From an uncultured Ideonella sp. (GTDB lineage Bacteria; Pseudomonadota; Gammaproteobacteria; Burkholderiales; Burkholderiaceae), in assembly GCA_946479475.1 (NCBI GenBank), contig CAMLGG010000044.1:1-26334 (forward strand): 26,334 bases of DNA, written 5' to 3'. Below are positions 9,141-17,554 of this stretch, piece by piece; position 1 is the first letter of the stretch, and each line of letters opens with the position of its first letter. The position numbers were made by a program, and so were the translations under genes. The notes beneath the pieces are model-generated. The model did no database searches, was not told the origin of the DNA, and was given only the letters and a program-made list of their open reading frames with translations.

Positions 9141-10034
9141 GTGAGCGGTATCGAGCGCTTCGTCGCCTTCGCCCAGGCGGCCCGCCGGGGCAGCTTCGCC
9201 GAGGCCGCGCGCGACCTGGGCAGCTCGCCTTCCACTGTCGCCAAGAGCGTGGCCCGGCTGGAGGCGGCGCTCGGCGTGAAGCTGTTCCACCGCACGACCC
9301 GCAGCGTCAACCTCACGGCCGACGGCGAGAGGCTCTTCCGGCGTTGCGAGCGCGTGCTGGCCGAGGTCGAGGATCTGCAGGCCGAAGCGGCCGGCGTGCG
9401 CGCAGCACCCAGCGGGACCCTGCGAATCGACATGCCGATCACCTACGGCCGCCGCATCGTCATGCCGCTTCTGGCGCGCCTGGTGCAGCAGCACCCCGGC
9501 CTGAGGCTGGACGTGCGCCTGCAGGATGGCTACGCCGACCTGGTGCGCGACGGGCTGGACGTGGCCCTGCGCGCCGGCGCCTTGCACGATTCGACGCTGG
9601 TGGCGCGCCGCATCGACAGCCAGCAGCTCATCGTGGTCGCGAGCCCCGCCTACCTCGCCTCGCGCGGCACGCCGGCCCGCATCGAGGAGCTGCCACGGCA
9701 CGACGTCATCGTCTTCCGCCAGCCCTCCACCGGGCGCACGCGCCCTTGGCAGCTGCGCCAAGGCCGGCGCCAGCTCGAGCTGCAGCCCGAGCCCGCCGCG
9801 CAGGTCAACGACGGCGAAGGCATGGTGGCGCTGGCGCGGATGGGCCTGGGCCTGGCGCAGGTCCCCGACTACATGGCCAGCGAGGAGCTGGCCCGAGGCG
9901 AGCTCGTCGAGGTGCTGGCCGCCCACCGGCCCGCGGCCATGCCCATCAGCGCCGTCATGCCTTCTTCGCGCCTCATGCCGCCCCGGGTGCGGGTGCTGCT
10001 CGAAGCACTGCAGGAGCTGCGCCGGCGAAACTGA
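9141..10034 (+). CDS. LysR-family transcriptional regulator
   Basis: 297 residues. GTG 9141 is chosen because GGAGG (9131-9135) lies exactly five bases before it; the frame runs back to a TTG at 9105, within the dyad operator. The N-terminal winged HTH (GIERFVAFAQAARRGSFAEAARDLGSSPSTVAKSVARLEAALGVKLFHRTTRSVNLT) is typical of LysR proteins. The effector-binding part follows, with SGTLRIDMPITYGRRIVMPLL and the DGLDVALRAG segment common to the CrgA/DmlR-like subgroup. A small-molecule ligand is expected but cannot be identified. It probably controls the divergent cupin gene through the dyad at 9104-9126 and represses itself there. Confidence 0.9.
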   Translation: MSGIERFVAFAQAARRGSFAEAARDLGSSPSTVAKSVARLEAALGVKLFHRTTRSVNLTADGERLFRRCERVLAEVEDLQAEAAGVRAAPSGTLRIDMPITYGRRIVMPLLARLVQQHPGLRLDVRLQDGYADLVRDGLDVALRAGALHDSTLVARRIDSQQLIVVASPAYLASRGTPARIEELPRHDVIVFRQPSTGRTRPWQLRQGRRQLELQPEPAAQVNDGEGMVALARMGLGLAQVPDYMASEELARGELVEVLAAHRPAAMPISAVMPSSRLMPPRVRVLLEALQELRRRN

Positions 10035-10041
10035 GGCCGCC

Positions 10042-10728
10042 TCAGGCCCGGCCCGCCATCCAGCGGGCCGCGGCCTCGGTCAGCGCGGCCATCACCTGCG
10101 CATCGTTCCACCCGCTCTTGGCGCGGACGTGGAAGGAGTGATCGGCATCCTCGAAGGTCTTCAGCGTCGCCTTCTCGCCCAGCCGCTCGGTGACCGAGCG
10201 GATCAGGTCCAGGTCGGCCAGCTCGTCGCGCGTGCCCTGCAGGAAGAGCATCGGCAGCTCGACCATCGCCAGGTGCTTCGCCCGCTCGATCGAGGGCTCG
10301 CCAGCCGGGTGCAGCGGGAAGCCGAAGAAGACCAGGCCCTTGACGCCGGGCAGCGCTTGCGCGGCCTGCGCCTGCGAGCTCATGCGGCCCCCGAAGGACT
10401 TGCCGCCGGCGAACAGCGGCAGGCCCGCGAGCCTCTTCGCCGCCTCGGCCACCGCGGCACGCACGGCGGCCTGCGCGACCTTGGGCACGTCCGGCCGGCG
10501 CGAGCCCTTCTCCATGTACGGGAAGTTGTAGCGCAGGGTGGCCACGCCGTGCGCCGCGAGGCCGGCCGCCGCATCGGCCATGAAGTGGTGCGCCATGCCG
10601 GTGCCCGCGCCGTGGCCGAAGACGTAGGCGGCCACGGGCGAGGCCGGCCGTGTCAGCAGGCCACCGACCTCGGCCTCGCCGTCGATGGTGATGCGCAGCT
10701 CTTCGGTCGTCGGGGTGTTCGTGTCCAT
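10042..10728 (-). CDS. Alpha/beta hydrolase (KANL3/TEX30 or dienelactone-hydrolase-like)
   Basis: 228 residues from ATG 10728, preceded by AAGG with an eight-base spacer; a GTG at 10737 is possible. The fold shows VFGHGAGTGM (oxyanion loop), the nucleophile elbow GGKSFGGRM with Ser111, Asp168 in QGTRDEL and His197 in DADHSF. This is a complete Ser-Asp-His triad of the small 'alpha/beta family hydrolase' group. The start lies 10 bp after the ligD stop, so it is the last gene of the NHEJ operon. No DNA-repair role is known for the family, and the link may be only transcriptional. It ends 7 bp from the convergent lysR gene. Confidence 0.8.
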   Translation of the reverse strand: MDTNTPTTEELRITIDGEAEVGGLLTRPASPVAAYVFGHGAGTGMAHHFMADAAAGLAAHGVATLRYNFPYMEKGSRRPDVPKVAQAAVRAAVAEAAKRLAGLPLFAGGKSFGGRMSSQAQAAQALPGVKGLVFFGFPLHPAGEPSIERAKHLAMVELPMLFLQGTRDELADLDLIRSVTERLGEKATLKTFEDADHSFHVRAKSGWNDAQVMAALTEAAARWMAGRA

Positions 10729-10738
10729 CCATGCCACC

Positions 10739-13288
10739 TTACGTCAACTTCAGGCCGAGCATCTTCATGCCCTTGGTGATCTGCTGCCGCTTCCTCCAGT
10801 AGCCCGCCCACGGATCATCGGCCTGGAACGACAGGTATTCGCGGGCCGTCGCGATGGTCCACTGCGCTCCGCCCTTCAGCTCCGGCAGCTGCTCCCAGTG
10901 GACCGGCATCGAGACGCCCAGCCCCGGCCGCGCACGGGCCGAGAACGCGGCCGCCGTCGTCGCGCCGAAGCCGTTGCGCAGGTAATCCACGAAGAGCTTG
11001 CCGATGCGGTTGGCCGCGCCGCTCTTCGCCACGAAGCGCGAGGGGATGGTCTTCGCCAGGTGCTGAACCACCGCCTGGGAGAAGTCCTTCACCGTGTCGT
11101 AGCCGAACTTCGGCGTCAACGGCACCACCACGTGCAGGCCCTTGCCACCGGAGGTCTTGAGCCAGGCCTGCAGGCCCAGCTCCTGCAGCATCGCGCGCAC
11201 CAGCAGCGCCGCCTCCTGCACGTGCTGCCAGGGCGTGCCCTCGCCCGGGTCGAGGTCGAACACCATGCGGTCGGGCTGGTCGATGTGCTGCTTCATGGAG
11301 TTCCAGGTGTGCAGCTCGATGACGTTCATCTGCGCGGCGCCGGCCAGGGCCTGCGGCGTGGCGATCTCCAGCAGGGCCGGATGGCCGGGCCAGAGCTCGG
11401 CCGGCAGCTCCCTGATGCCCGGGATGCCGATCTTCTCGCCGTGCTTCTGGAAGAACAGCTCTCCGGCGATGCCGGTGGGCCCGCGGACCAGCGAGACCGG
11501 CCGGTTCTTCAGGTGCGGCAGGATCCACTCGGCCACCGATTCGTAGTAGCGCACCAGGTCGAGCTTGGTCAGGCCGGTGCCGGCATCGATGACACGGTCG
11601 CCGTGGCTCACGCGCACGCTGCCGGCCGGGCGCGCCGGCATCGCGTCCGCGGGAGCATGCGGCTGCTCGCGGAAGACGGCGGTGGCCGGCTTGTCCTCGC
11701 GCAGGCCGGCGTAGACGGCGTGGCGGATCTGGCCGTCCGGCGTCCACTCGCCGAACTCGACCTCGACCACGAGCGTGGGTCTCACCCAGCGCTCGCTGCC
11801 GGGCGCGCGGCGGGTCCAGCGGCCGGGCTTGGGCACGTCGGCCGGCGTTCCGGCGCCGAAAGGCGGCTTCGGGGTTTCCAGCTTCGCCAGCTTCTTCTTC
11901 AGCTCGATCGCCTGCGCCGCATCCCAGCCCGTGCCCACGCTGCCCACCGACAGCAGCTCGCCGCCGGGCCTGTCGTACACGCCGAGGATCAGGCTGCCGA
12001 CCTGCGCCGGCCCCTCGCTGCGATCGACGTATCCGCAGACCACGAACTCCTGCCGCAGCTTGCACTTGAGCTTGAGCCAGGTCTCGCTTCGGCGCGAGAC
12101 GTAGGGCGCATCGGCCCGCTTGGCGATGACGCCTTCGAGGTTCAGGCGCCGCGCCGAAGCGAGGATGGTGGCGGGGTCGACCTCGAAGTCCGCGCTGTAG
12201 CGGATCGGCTCCTCGCCCTTGTCTTCGAGCATCGACTTGAGCAGGCGGCGGCGGTCCTGCAGCGCGGCGCCGCGCAGGTCGTGCCCGTCGAAGAAGGGCA
12301 GGTCGAAGAGGAAGTAGCGGATGGCCTCGCTGCTGCCGGGCCGGCCGTCCAGCGCCTTCTGCAGCCCGTTGAAGCTGGGCTTGCCCTCGGGGCCGAGCAC
12401 GACGATCTCGCCATCCAGCCAGGTCGAGCGCAGGCCGAGTCTCTCGACCGCGGCCTTCACCGCCTTCATGCGATCGGACCAGTCGTGCCCGCCCCGGGTG
12501 ATGAGCGAGGCCCTTCCCTTCCCGTCGATGCGCGCCATCACGCGGTAGCCGTCGAACTTGATCTCGAAGAGCCAGCGGCCCTGGGCCGGCACCCCGGTGG
12601 CCAGGGTGGCGAGTTGCGGGCCGATGTAGTCGGGCAGCGATGCCTTCGCCGCGCCGGGCACCGTCGAATCCCCGCCGGTCCTCCCAGGCGCCTCGGGGGT
12701 GCGCAGCGGCTTGGCGATGACGCTGTCCGGCAGGGCCGAGACCACGTCGTACTCGGCCGTGGGCCGCGCGAACTCGTCGCGCTTCTTGAACAGGATCCAC
12801 GGCTCCTGCTTCTCGCCGGGCTTGGCGATCTTCACCAGCTCCCACAGGCCGAAGAGCTTCTGCCCATGCAGGCGGAAGTAGAGCTTGCCCTCCTTCAGGC
12901 CTTCGCGCGGGTCGTTCACCGGCTCCCAGGTGCCCCGGTCCCAGACGATCACCGTGCCGGCGCCGTACTGACCCTTGGGGATCGTGCCCTCGAAGCCGCC
13001 GTAGCTCAGCGGATGGTCCTCGACGTGGATGGCGATCTGCTTCTTCGCGGGGTCGAAGCTCGGGCCCTTGGGCACGGCCCACGACAGCAGCACGCCATCG
13101 AGCTCCAGGCGGAAGTCGTAGTGCAGGCGCGAGGCGGCGTGCTTCTGCACCACGAAGCTCAGGGGCTGGCGATCCCCCTTTTCGCCCTTTTGACCATGCT
13201 CGCCGCGCGGCTCGGCGGTGACCGAGAAATCCCGCCTGGCCCAGTAGCGCGCGAGCGGGCCTTCGTCCTTCTTCGCGCGGGCCGGCAT
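10739..13288 (-). CDS. ligD: ATP-dependent DNA ligase D (NHEJ)
   Basis: 849 residues from ATG 13288. LigD processes and seals DNA double-strand breaks together with Ku. The domain order is 3'-phosphoesterase, ligase, polymerase/primase. The phosphoesterase (about 12-175) shows QKHAASRLHYDFRLE and HVEDHPLSYGGFEG. The ligase (about 220-525) has the adenylated lysine Lys244 in EIKFDGYR, motif IV LEGVIAKR and an OB-fold with WLKLKCK. The C-terminal primase-polymerase (about 555-849) carries the metal-binding DLDP (Asp678/Asp680), SGGKGLHVVVPL and a 'FSARARPGLGVSMPV' segment. All three activities look intact. It starts 4 bp after the HTH-TPR gene, which itself overlaps ku, so the three should be co-expressed. 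Confidence 0.95.
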   Translation of the reverse strand: MPARAKKDEGPLARYWARRDFSVTAEPRGEHGQKGEKGDRQPLSFVVQKHAASRLHYDFRLELDGVLLSWAVPKGPSFDPAKKQIAIHVEDHPLSYGGFEGTIPKGQYGAGTVIVWDRGTWEPVNDPREGLKEGKLYFRLHGQKLFGLWELVKIAKPGEKQEPWILFKKRDEFARPTAEYDVVSALPDSVIAKPLRTPEAPGRTGGDSTVPGAAKASLPDYIGPQLATLATGVPAQGRWLFEIKFDGYRVMARIDGKGRASLITRGGHDWSDRMKAVKAAVERLGLRSTWLDGEIVVLGPEGKPSFNGLQKALDGRPGSSEAIRYFLFDLPFFDGHDLRGAALQDRRRLLKSMLEDKGEEPIRYSADFEVDPATILASARRLNLEGVIAKRADAPYVSRRSETWLKLKCKLRQEFVVCGYVDRSEGPAQVGSLILGVYDRPGGELLSVGSVGTGWDAAQAIELKKKLAKLETPKPPFGAGTPADVPKPGRWTRRAPGSERWVRPTLVVEVEFGEWTPDGQIRHAVYAGLREDKPATAVFREQPHAPADAMPARPAGSVRVSHGDRVIDAGTGLTKLDLVRYYESVAEWILPHLKNRPVSLVRGPTGIAGELFFQKHGEKIGIPGIRELPAELWPGHPALLEIATPQALAGAAQMNVIELHTWNSMKQHIDQPDRMVFDLDPGEGTPWQHVQEAALLVRAMLQELGLQAWLKTSGGKGLHVVVPLTPKFGYDTVKDFSQAVVQHLAKTIPSRFVAKSGAANRIGKLFVDYLRNGFGATTAAAFSARARPGLGVSMPVHWEQLPELKGGAQWTIATAREYLSFQADDPWAGYWRKRQQITKGMKMLGLKLT

Positions 13289-13292
13289 GGGC

Positions 13293-14168
13293 TCAGCTGG
13301 TCTCGGTGCGCGCCAGCCGCCGGTAGGCGCTGAAGTGGCGCAGCGCGCCCTGTGCGTCGCCCTGCTTCTCCAGCAGCCGGGCGATGTTGTAGTGCGCGTC
13401 GGCCAGCTCGGGCTGCATCATCAACGCATGGCGGTAGCTGCGGATGGCGCCTGCGAAGTCGCGCTGGTCCTCCAGGGCGATCGCGTGGTTGAAATGGATG
13501 AGCGCATCCACCGCGCCCAGCTGCAGGGCGTGCTCGTACAGGTCCGCCGCTTCGACGCAGCGGCCCGACTCGCACAGCAGCGCGCCGAGATTCAGGTAGG
13601 CGTCGACGTAGGTCGGCTCCAGCGCGATGGCCTCGCGGTAGGCCGATTCGGCCGCCTTCGGGTTGTTGGCCTCCGCCTGCTCGCCTTGCTCGAACCAGGT
13701 CCTTGCCAGCGCCCGCCGATCGGCCGCACGCGTGGGCGAGGCCGCGGGGGTGCGCGTCGGGGCCGGGCGGCGGTCGATGAACGCGACGTCCGCGCCGCGG
13801 CGCACCGGGCTGACCTCGAAATCCAGCACCAGCTGGCCCGAGTCGACCTTGCGGGCGCCGTGGCCGTCGCGCACCACCACGTCGTCGCCAATGGCCGACA
13901 CTCGCAGGCCCGTCAACGGCAGGTCCGCCGGCAGCTCGCCGCGCAGGCGCGCCAGGGCCCGCAGGATTTTGCGCGGCGCGATGTTGGCCTGGCTCAGCGC
14001 ATGCGCGGTGCGCAGCAGCAGCAGGTCCTGGAAGGAGAAGCGGTATTCGTTGCGCGGGCCGCGGGCGGGCCGCACGAACCCATCCGCGACCAGGCCGGTG
14101 ACCACCGAGCGAGGCAGGTCGAGCAGCTCCTGGACGCGCTTGAGGGTGTAGGTGGCGCCGGTCGTCAC
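13293..14168 (-). CDS. MerR-type HTH protein with TPR repeats, between ku and ligD
   Basis: 291 residues from GTG 14168, whose GTGA overlaps the TGA of ku. Residues 5-75 (YTLKRVQELLDLPRSVVTGLVADGFVRPARGPRNEYRFSFQDLLLLRTA) look like a MerR winged helix, including the wing and a following helix. About 85-135 is a beta-rich linker that ends in FIDRRP. From about 150 to 285 there are three or four tetratricopeptide repeats (for example AESAYREAIALEPTYVDAYLNLGALLCESGR). TPRs usually hold protein partners. The tight embedding between ku and ligD suggests regulation of the NHEJ genes or physical partnership with Ku/LigD. This is inference, because the family has no known function that I can name. 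Confidence 0.8.
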   Translation of the reverse strand: MTTGATYTLKRVQELLDLPRSVVTGLVADGFVRPARGPRNEYRFSFQDLLLLRTAHALSQANIAPRKILRALARLRGELPADLPLTGLRVSAIGDDVVVRDGHGARKVDSGQLVLDFEVSPVRRGADVAFIDRRPAPTRTPAASPTRAADRRALARTWFEQGEQAEANNPKAAESAYREAIALEPTYVDAYLNLGALLCESGRCVEAADLYEHALQLGAVDALIHFNHAIALEDQRDFAGAIRSYRHALMMQPELADAHYNIARLLEKQGDAQGALRHFSAYRRLARTETS

Positions 14169-15100
14169 TTCCTCGCCCGGGCCTTGGGCACCGGAGCCTC
14201 AGCCGCCACCTCGGCAGGCTTGGCCGCACGCTTGACGCCCTTGCGCGGCGCCACGGCCTCGGCCGCCTCCTCCACCGCCGCCGCCACCTTCGCCTTGGGC
14301 CTGGCGGGCGCCGGCTCCTTGGGCTTCTTGCCGAGGCTGGCCTGCAGAGCGGCCATCAGGTCGATCACCTGGCCGCCGAGCGGCGCCTCCTCGGCGCGGA
14401 TCGCATCGACGATCTGCCGGCCCGCGATCTTCTCGTCGATGGCGGCGAGGATGCGCTTCTTCTCCTCGTCCTCGTACTTCTCCGGTTCGTAGGCCTCCTC
14501 GGAGGACTGCTCGATCAGCTGCAGGGCCAGCTGCAACTCGGCCCCGCTCACCGTCACCTGCTCGATGTCCAGGTCCTTCAGCGAGCGGACCTCGTCCTTG
14601 TAGAGCAGCTGCTGGAGCACCAGCCCATCCTCGTGCGGGCGGATCTGCACCACGTACTGCTTGGCCTTCCACGCCCACTTGGCGAGCGCGCACTTGCCGC
14701 TCTGGCGCAGCGCCTCCTTCAGCAGGGTGTAGGGCTTGCCGCCACGCTTGTCCGGCGCCAGGAGGTAGGCCTTGTCGTAGTACAGCGGGTCGACCGACTT
14801 CTCGGGGATGAAGGCGATGATCTCGACGATGTGGCTGGAGCTCTCCTCCAGGGCCTTGAGCTCCTCGGCGCTGAAGAGCACGAAGCGGTCCTTCTCGAAC
14901 TCGTAGCCCTTGACCATCTCCGAGCGCGGCACCACCGCCTGGTCCTTCTCGGAGATGTACTGCTGCTTCACGCGCGAGCCGTCCTTGGTCAGCATGTTGA
15001 AGCGGATGGCCGACGAGCTCTCGGTGGCCGAGTAGAGCTTGACCGGGATGGAGACCAGGCCGAAGCCCAGGGTCAGCGAAGCGATCGAACGCGCAGCCAT
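14165..15100 (-). CDS. ku: Ku, DNA end-binding protein (NHEJ)
   Basis: 311 residues from ATG 15100, with AAGGAG six bases upstream. Bacterial Ku forms a homodimeric ring on broken DNA ends and recruits LigD. The Ku core covers about residues 5-255 and starts with the family hallmark SIASLTLGFGLVSIPVKLYSA; later segments include KGYEFEKDRFVLFSAEEL and DPLYYDKAYLLAPD. The C-terminal tail (about 265-311) is rich in Lys, Ala and Pro, as in other bacterial Ku proteins, where such tails add non-specific DNA binding. Its stop overlaps the start of the HTH-TPR gene. The promoter should lie in 15101-15214, just next to the tandem inverted repeats. Confidence 0.95.
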   Translation of the reverse strand: MAARSIASLTLGFGLVSIPVKLYSATESSSAIRFNMLTKDGSRVKQQYISEKDQAVVPRSEMVKGYEFEKDRFVLFSAEELKALEESSSHIVEIIAFIPEKSVDPLYYDKAYLLAPDKRGGKPYTLLKEALRQSGKCALAKWAWKAKQYVVQIRPHEDGLVLQQLLYKDEVRSLKDLDIEQVTVSGAELQLALQLIEQSSEEAYEPEKYEDEEKKRILAAIDEKIAGRQIVDAIRAEEAPLGGQVIDLMAALQASLGKKPKEPAPARPKAKVAAAVEEAAEAVAPRKGVKRAAKPAEVAAEAPVPKARARK

Positions 15101-15214
15101 GCACAGCTCCTTGGAAGCGAATCCACGTCGACTGGAGGGGCGAATGGTATGCCCGGCCCGGCGGACTTGCCAAACCGGGCGCGGCGGCGCTGCAACGGTG
15201 GGTCGTGCGACGGT

Positions 15215-15544
15215 CTCTCGCCTTCGACAGGCTCAGGCCGAACGGTGGAGTAGTTCGCCGGGCGGAGAACCCATCCCTTCCGTTCGCCCTGAGCCTGTCG
15301 AAGGGCCCACTGCGCGGGAGCTCTCGCCTTCGACAGGCTCAGGCCGAACGGTGTTGGTGTGCGGAGCGCCAAACCCTCCAAACCCCTCCTGTCCGTTCAC
15401 CCTGAGCCTGTCGAAGGGCCCACTGCGCGGGGCTCTCGCAGGCCCAGGCCGAACGGGTGATGGTGTGCGGAGCGCCCCCCAAACCCCTCCTGTCCGTTCG
15501 CCCTGAGCCTGTCGAAGGGCCCACTGCGCAGGGTTCTCACCTTC
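15215..15544. repeat. Three tandem units of an inverted REP/BIME-like repeat
   Basis: The 448-bp gap between ku and the cytochrome gene holds three units, each beginning CTCTCG (15215, 15321, 15433), with spacings of 106 and 112 bp. Each unit has CTTCGACAGGCTCAGGC with GAACGG behind it and, about 35-45 bp later, its inverted partner GTTCGCCCTGAGCCTGTCG. The inverted partners lie at about 15281-15306, 15394-15419 and 15495-15520. The third unit has lost about 7 bases of its first arm (15433-15457). Each unit can fold into a long hairpin, and the part unit CTCACCTTCG follows at 15536. Related CTTCGACAGGCTCAGG repeats are common between genes in many proteobacteria. The array lies at the 3' end of the PQQ dehydrogenase operon and could act as terminator or mRNA stabiliser there. 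Confidence 0.85.
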
Positions 15545-15548
15545 GCCC

Positions 15549-15860
15549 CTACCACCCGTTGACCGAGCCGATGTAGGCCCAGAGCGCGTCCAGGTCGCCG
15601 GGCTTGAGCACGCCGCCCCAGGCCGGCATGGCGCGCAGGCCTTGGGTCACGCTGGTGCGGAAGCGCTCCTGCCCGTCCTTCGGGAACTGCCGCAGGTCGA
15701 AGCCGATGCCGTTGGAGACCAGGTTGAGCCCGTGGCAGCGCACGCAAAGGCTGGTGTAGATGCGCCGCCCCTGGTCGGCCAGGGGCGGTGGATCCTGGGC
15801 GAGGGCCGGTGCCGCCACGGCGAGCAGCACCAGCCAGCAGGCGATTCGCGACAGCGTCAC
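15549..15860 (-). CDS. Small periplasmic cytochrome c, partner of the PQQ dehydrogenase
   Basis: 103 residues from GTG 15860, overlapping the dehydrogenase stop as GTGA. A signal peptide (IACWLVLLAVAAPALA) is followed by a single haem site CVRCH and an axial Met in LRAMPAWGG. This is the class I cytochrome c pattern, close to the cytochrome c550/cL-like partners of quinoprotein alcohol dehydrogenases. It should take electrons from PQQH2 in the periplasm and pass them to a terminal oxidase. The phrase DLWAYIGSVNGW-type C-terminus (LDALWAYIGSVNGW) fits that group. The translational coupling makes it the likely dedicated acceptor. Spacing to the downstream repeat array is only a few bases. Confidence 0.88.
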   Translation of the reverse strand: MTLSRIACWLVLLAVAAPALAQDPPPLADQGRRIYTSLCVRCHGLNLVSNGIGFDLRQFPKDGQERFRTSVTQGLRAMPAWGGVLKPGDLDALWAYIGSVNGW

Positions 15861-17554
15861 TGCTTGAGGGCAAAGGTCCAGACCGAACCGCCGGCGGGCA
15901 CGTTCGTCACGTCCGGATCGCCGGCCAGCGCGGCATACACCGTCGCCGAGCCCGACAGCACCGTCACGTATTGCCTGCCGTCGCGCTCCCACGCGATGGG
16001 CAGGCCGGAGATGCCCGAGCCGGTCTGGAACTGCCAGAGCTTCTTGCCCGTCCTGGCGTCGAAGGCCATGAAGGCGCCGGTCTGCGAGCCGGTGAAGACC
16101 ACGCCGCCGCCGGTCGACAGCACGCCGCTCCAGTTCGGCGACTTCGAAGCCACCTCCCACACCCGCTTGTTGGCGACCGGGTCCCAGGCGACCAGCGCGC
16201 CGCGGTTGCCGTCCTCCGGGCTCACGAAGCCGCCGAGCTCCAGGCCCAGCCACCAGTTCGGCGCGCCGGGCTTCTCCTGCTTCGCGTACTTCACCTTCAT
16301 GCCCACGTTGATGGTGTTGAAGAAGGCGAGCTTGCGGCCCGGGTCGTAGCTCATCGGCATCCAGTTCTTACCGCCGAAGGCGCTCGGCCACACCTCGACG
16401 AAGTCGGTCGGCGACTCGGTGGTGCGCAGCATCGTCGTCAGCGGCGTGTCGATGGGCCGGCCGGTGGCCATGTCTATGCCCGAGGCCCAGTTGACCCGCT
16501 TGGCGAAACGCTCGGCCGAGAGCAGCTTGCCGCTGCTGCGGTCCAGCACGTAGAAGTAGCCGTTGCGGTTGGCCTGCATCAGCACCTTGGTGGGCTTGCC
16601 GCCCATCGGCAGGTCGGCGAGCACGAGCTCGTTGGTGCCGTCGTAGTCGTACGGGTCGCCCGGCGAGAACTGGTAGTGCCAGGCGACCTCGCCGGTGGCC
16701 GGCCGCAGCGCGAGCACCGAGCCGATGTACAGCGAATCGCCACCGCGCGTGGCCGGGTTCCACGGTGCGCCGTTGCCCACGCCCCAGTAGACGAGGCCGA
16801 GGTCGGGGTCGTAGGTGCCGGTGAGCCAGGTGGGGCCGCCGCCGGTCTCGGCCTTGCCGGGGTTCCAGGTGTCGCCGCCGGGCTCGCCGGGCAACGCCGT
16901 GGTGTAGCGCTTCCACTTCTGCTGGCCGGTCTTCAGGTCCCAGCCGATGAGGAAGCCGCGCGTGCCGTATTCGCCGCCGCTGATGCCGGTGATCAGCGTG
17001 TCGCCCGCCACCAGCGGCGCATGCGTCATGCTGTAGCCGTCCTTGTAGTTGGCGGCCTGGCTCTTCCACAGCGTCTTGCCGTCGGCCATGCCGATCGCCA
17101 GCACGTGGGCATCGATGGTCGTGCGGTAGAGCACGCCGTCGAGCGCGGCCATGCCACGGGTGTGGATGCCGCAGCAGAGGTAGGCCGCCACGTCGGCGGG
17201 CACCTCGATCGCCGTCTTCCACTTCTGCCGCCCCGTCAGCGGGTCGATGGCGATGGTGTGGGTGTGGGTGGCGACGTACATCGTGTCGCCGATCAGCAGC
17301 GGCTGGCTGGAGGCGTTGGCGCTGTTGTCCAGGCTCAGGTTCCACACCGGGACCAGGTTCTTCACGTTGGCCGGCGTGATCTGCCTGCCCGGCGCGTGCC
17401 GGTTCTGCGACCAGCCCATGCCGTAGGTGGTCACGTCGGCCGGCGTGGCGGCATCGTTGCGCAGGTCGGCCAGCGACTGGCCGTGGGCGACGGGCAGCGC
17501 GGCGGCGGCCAGCAGGCCGGCGGCGAGCACCGCCGTGCGGAGGCGGATGGGCAT
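15857..17554 (-). CDS. PQQ-dependent alcohol dehydrogenase, lanthanide-type metal site
   Basis: 565 residues from ATG 17554, with AGGAG seven bases upstream. A signal peptide (LRTAVLAAGLLAAAALPVAHG) places it in the periplasm. The eight-bladed propeller shows the vicinal disulfide pair Cys127-Cys128 (AYLCCGIH), which sits against PQQ. Metal and PQQ residues can be matched to methanol dehydrogenase: Glu195 (SGGEYGTRG), Trp243, Asn261 (GVGNG), the catalytic Asp303 and Arg330. Two residues after Asp303 lies Asp305 (PYDYDG). That extra Asp marks lanthanide-dependent XoxF and PedH enzymes; calcium enzymes have Ala, Ser or Thr. The substrate is probably a small alcohol or aldehyde and cannot be settled here. 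The gene is coupled to a cytochrome c and divergent from an AcoR-like regulator. No pqq synthesis genes are in view. Confidence 0.9.
   Translation of the reverse strand: MPIRLRTAVLAAGLLAAAALPVAHGQSLADLRNDAATPADVTTYGMGWSQNRHAPGRQITPANVKNLVPVWNLSLDNSANASSQPLLIGDTMYVATHTHTIAIDPLTGRQKWKTAIEVPADVAAYLCCGIHTRGMAALDGVLYRTTIDAHVLAIGMADGKTLWKSQAANYKDGYSMTHAPLVAGDTLITGISGGEYGTRGFLIGWDLKTGQQKWKRYTTALPGEPGGDTWNPGKAETGGGPTWLTGTYDPDLGLVYWGVGNGAPWNPATRGGDSLYIGSVLALRPATGEVAWHYQFSPGDPYDYDGTNELVLADLPMGGKPTKVLMQANRNGYFYVLDRSSGKLLSAERFAKRVNWASGIDMATGRPIDTPLTTMLRTTESPTDFVEVWPSAFGGKNWMPMSYDPGRKLAFFNTINVGMKVKYAKQEKPGAPNWWLGLELGGFVSPEDGNRGALVAWDPVANKRVWEVASKSPNWSGVLSTGGGVVFTGSQTGAFMAFDARTGKKLWQFQTGSGISGLPIAWERDGRQYVTVLSGSATVYAALAGDPDVTNVPAGGSVWTFALKQ

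Noticed and set aside
10685..13333. An 882-codon plus-strand frame opposite ligD.
   Set aside because: Shadow frame. All three LigD domains are readable on the minus strand.
15215..15544. A short CRISPR array.
   Set aside because: The repeats occur as inverted pairs in units over 100 bp long, the spacers are themselves similar, and no cas genes are near.
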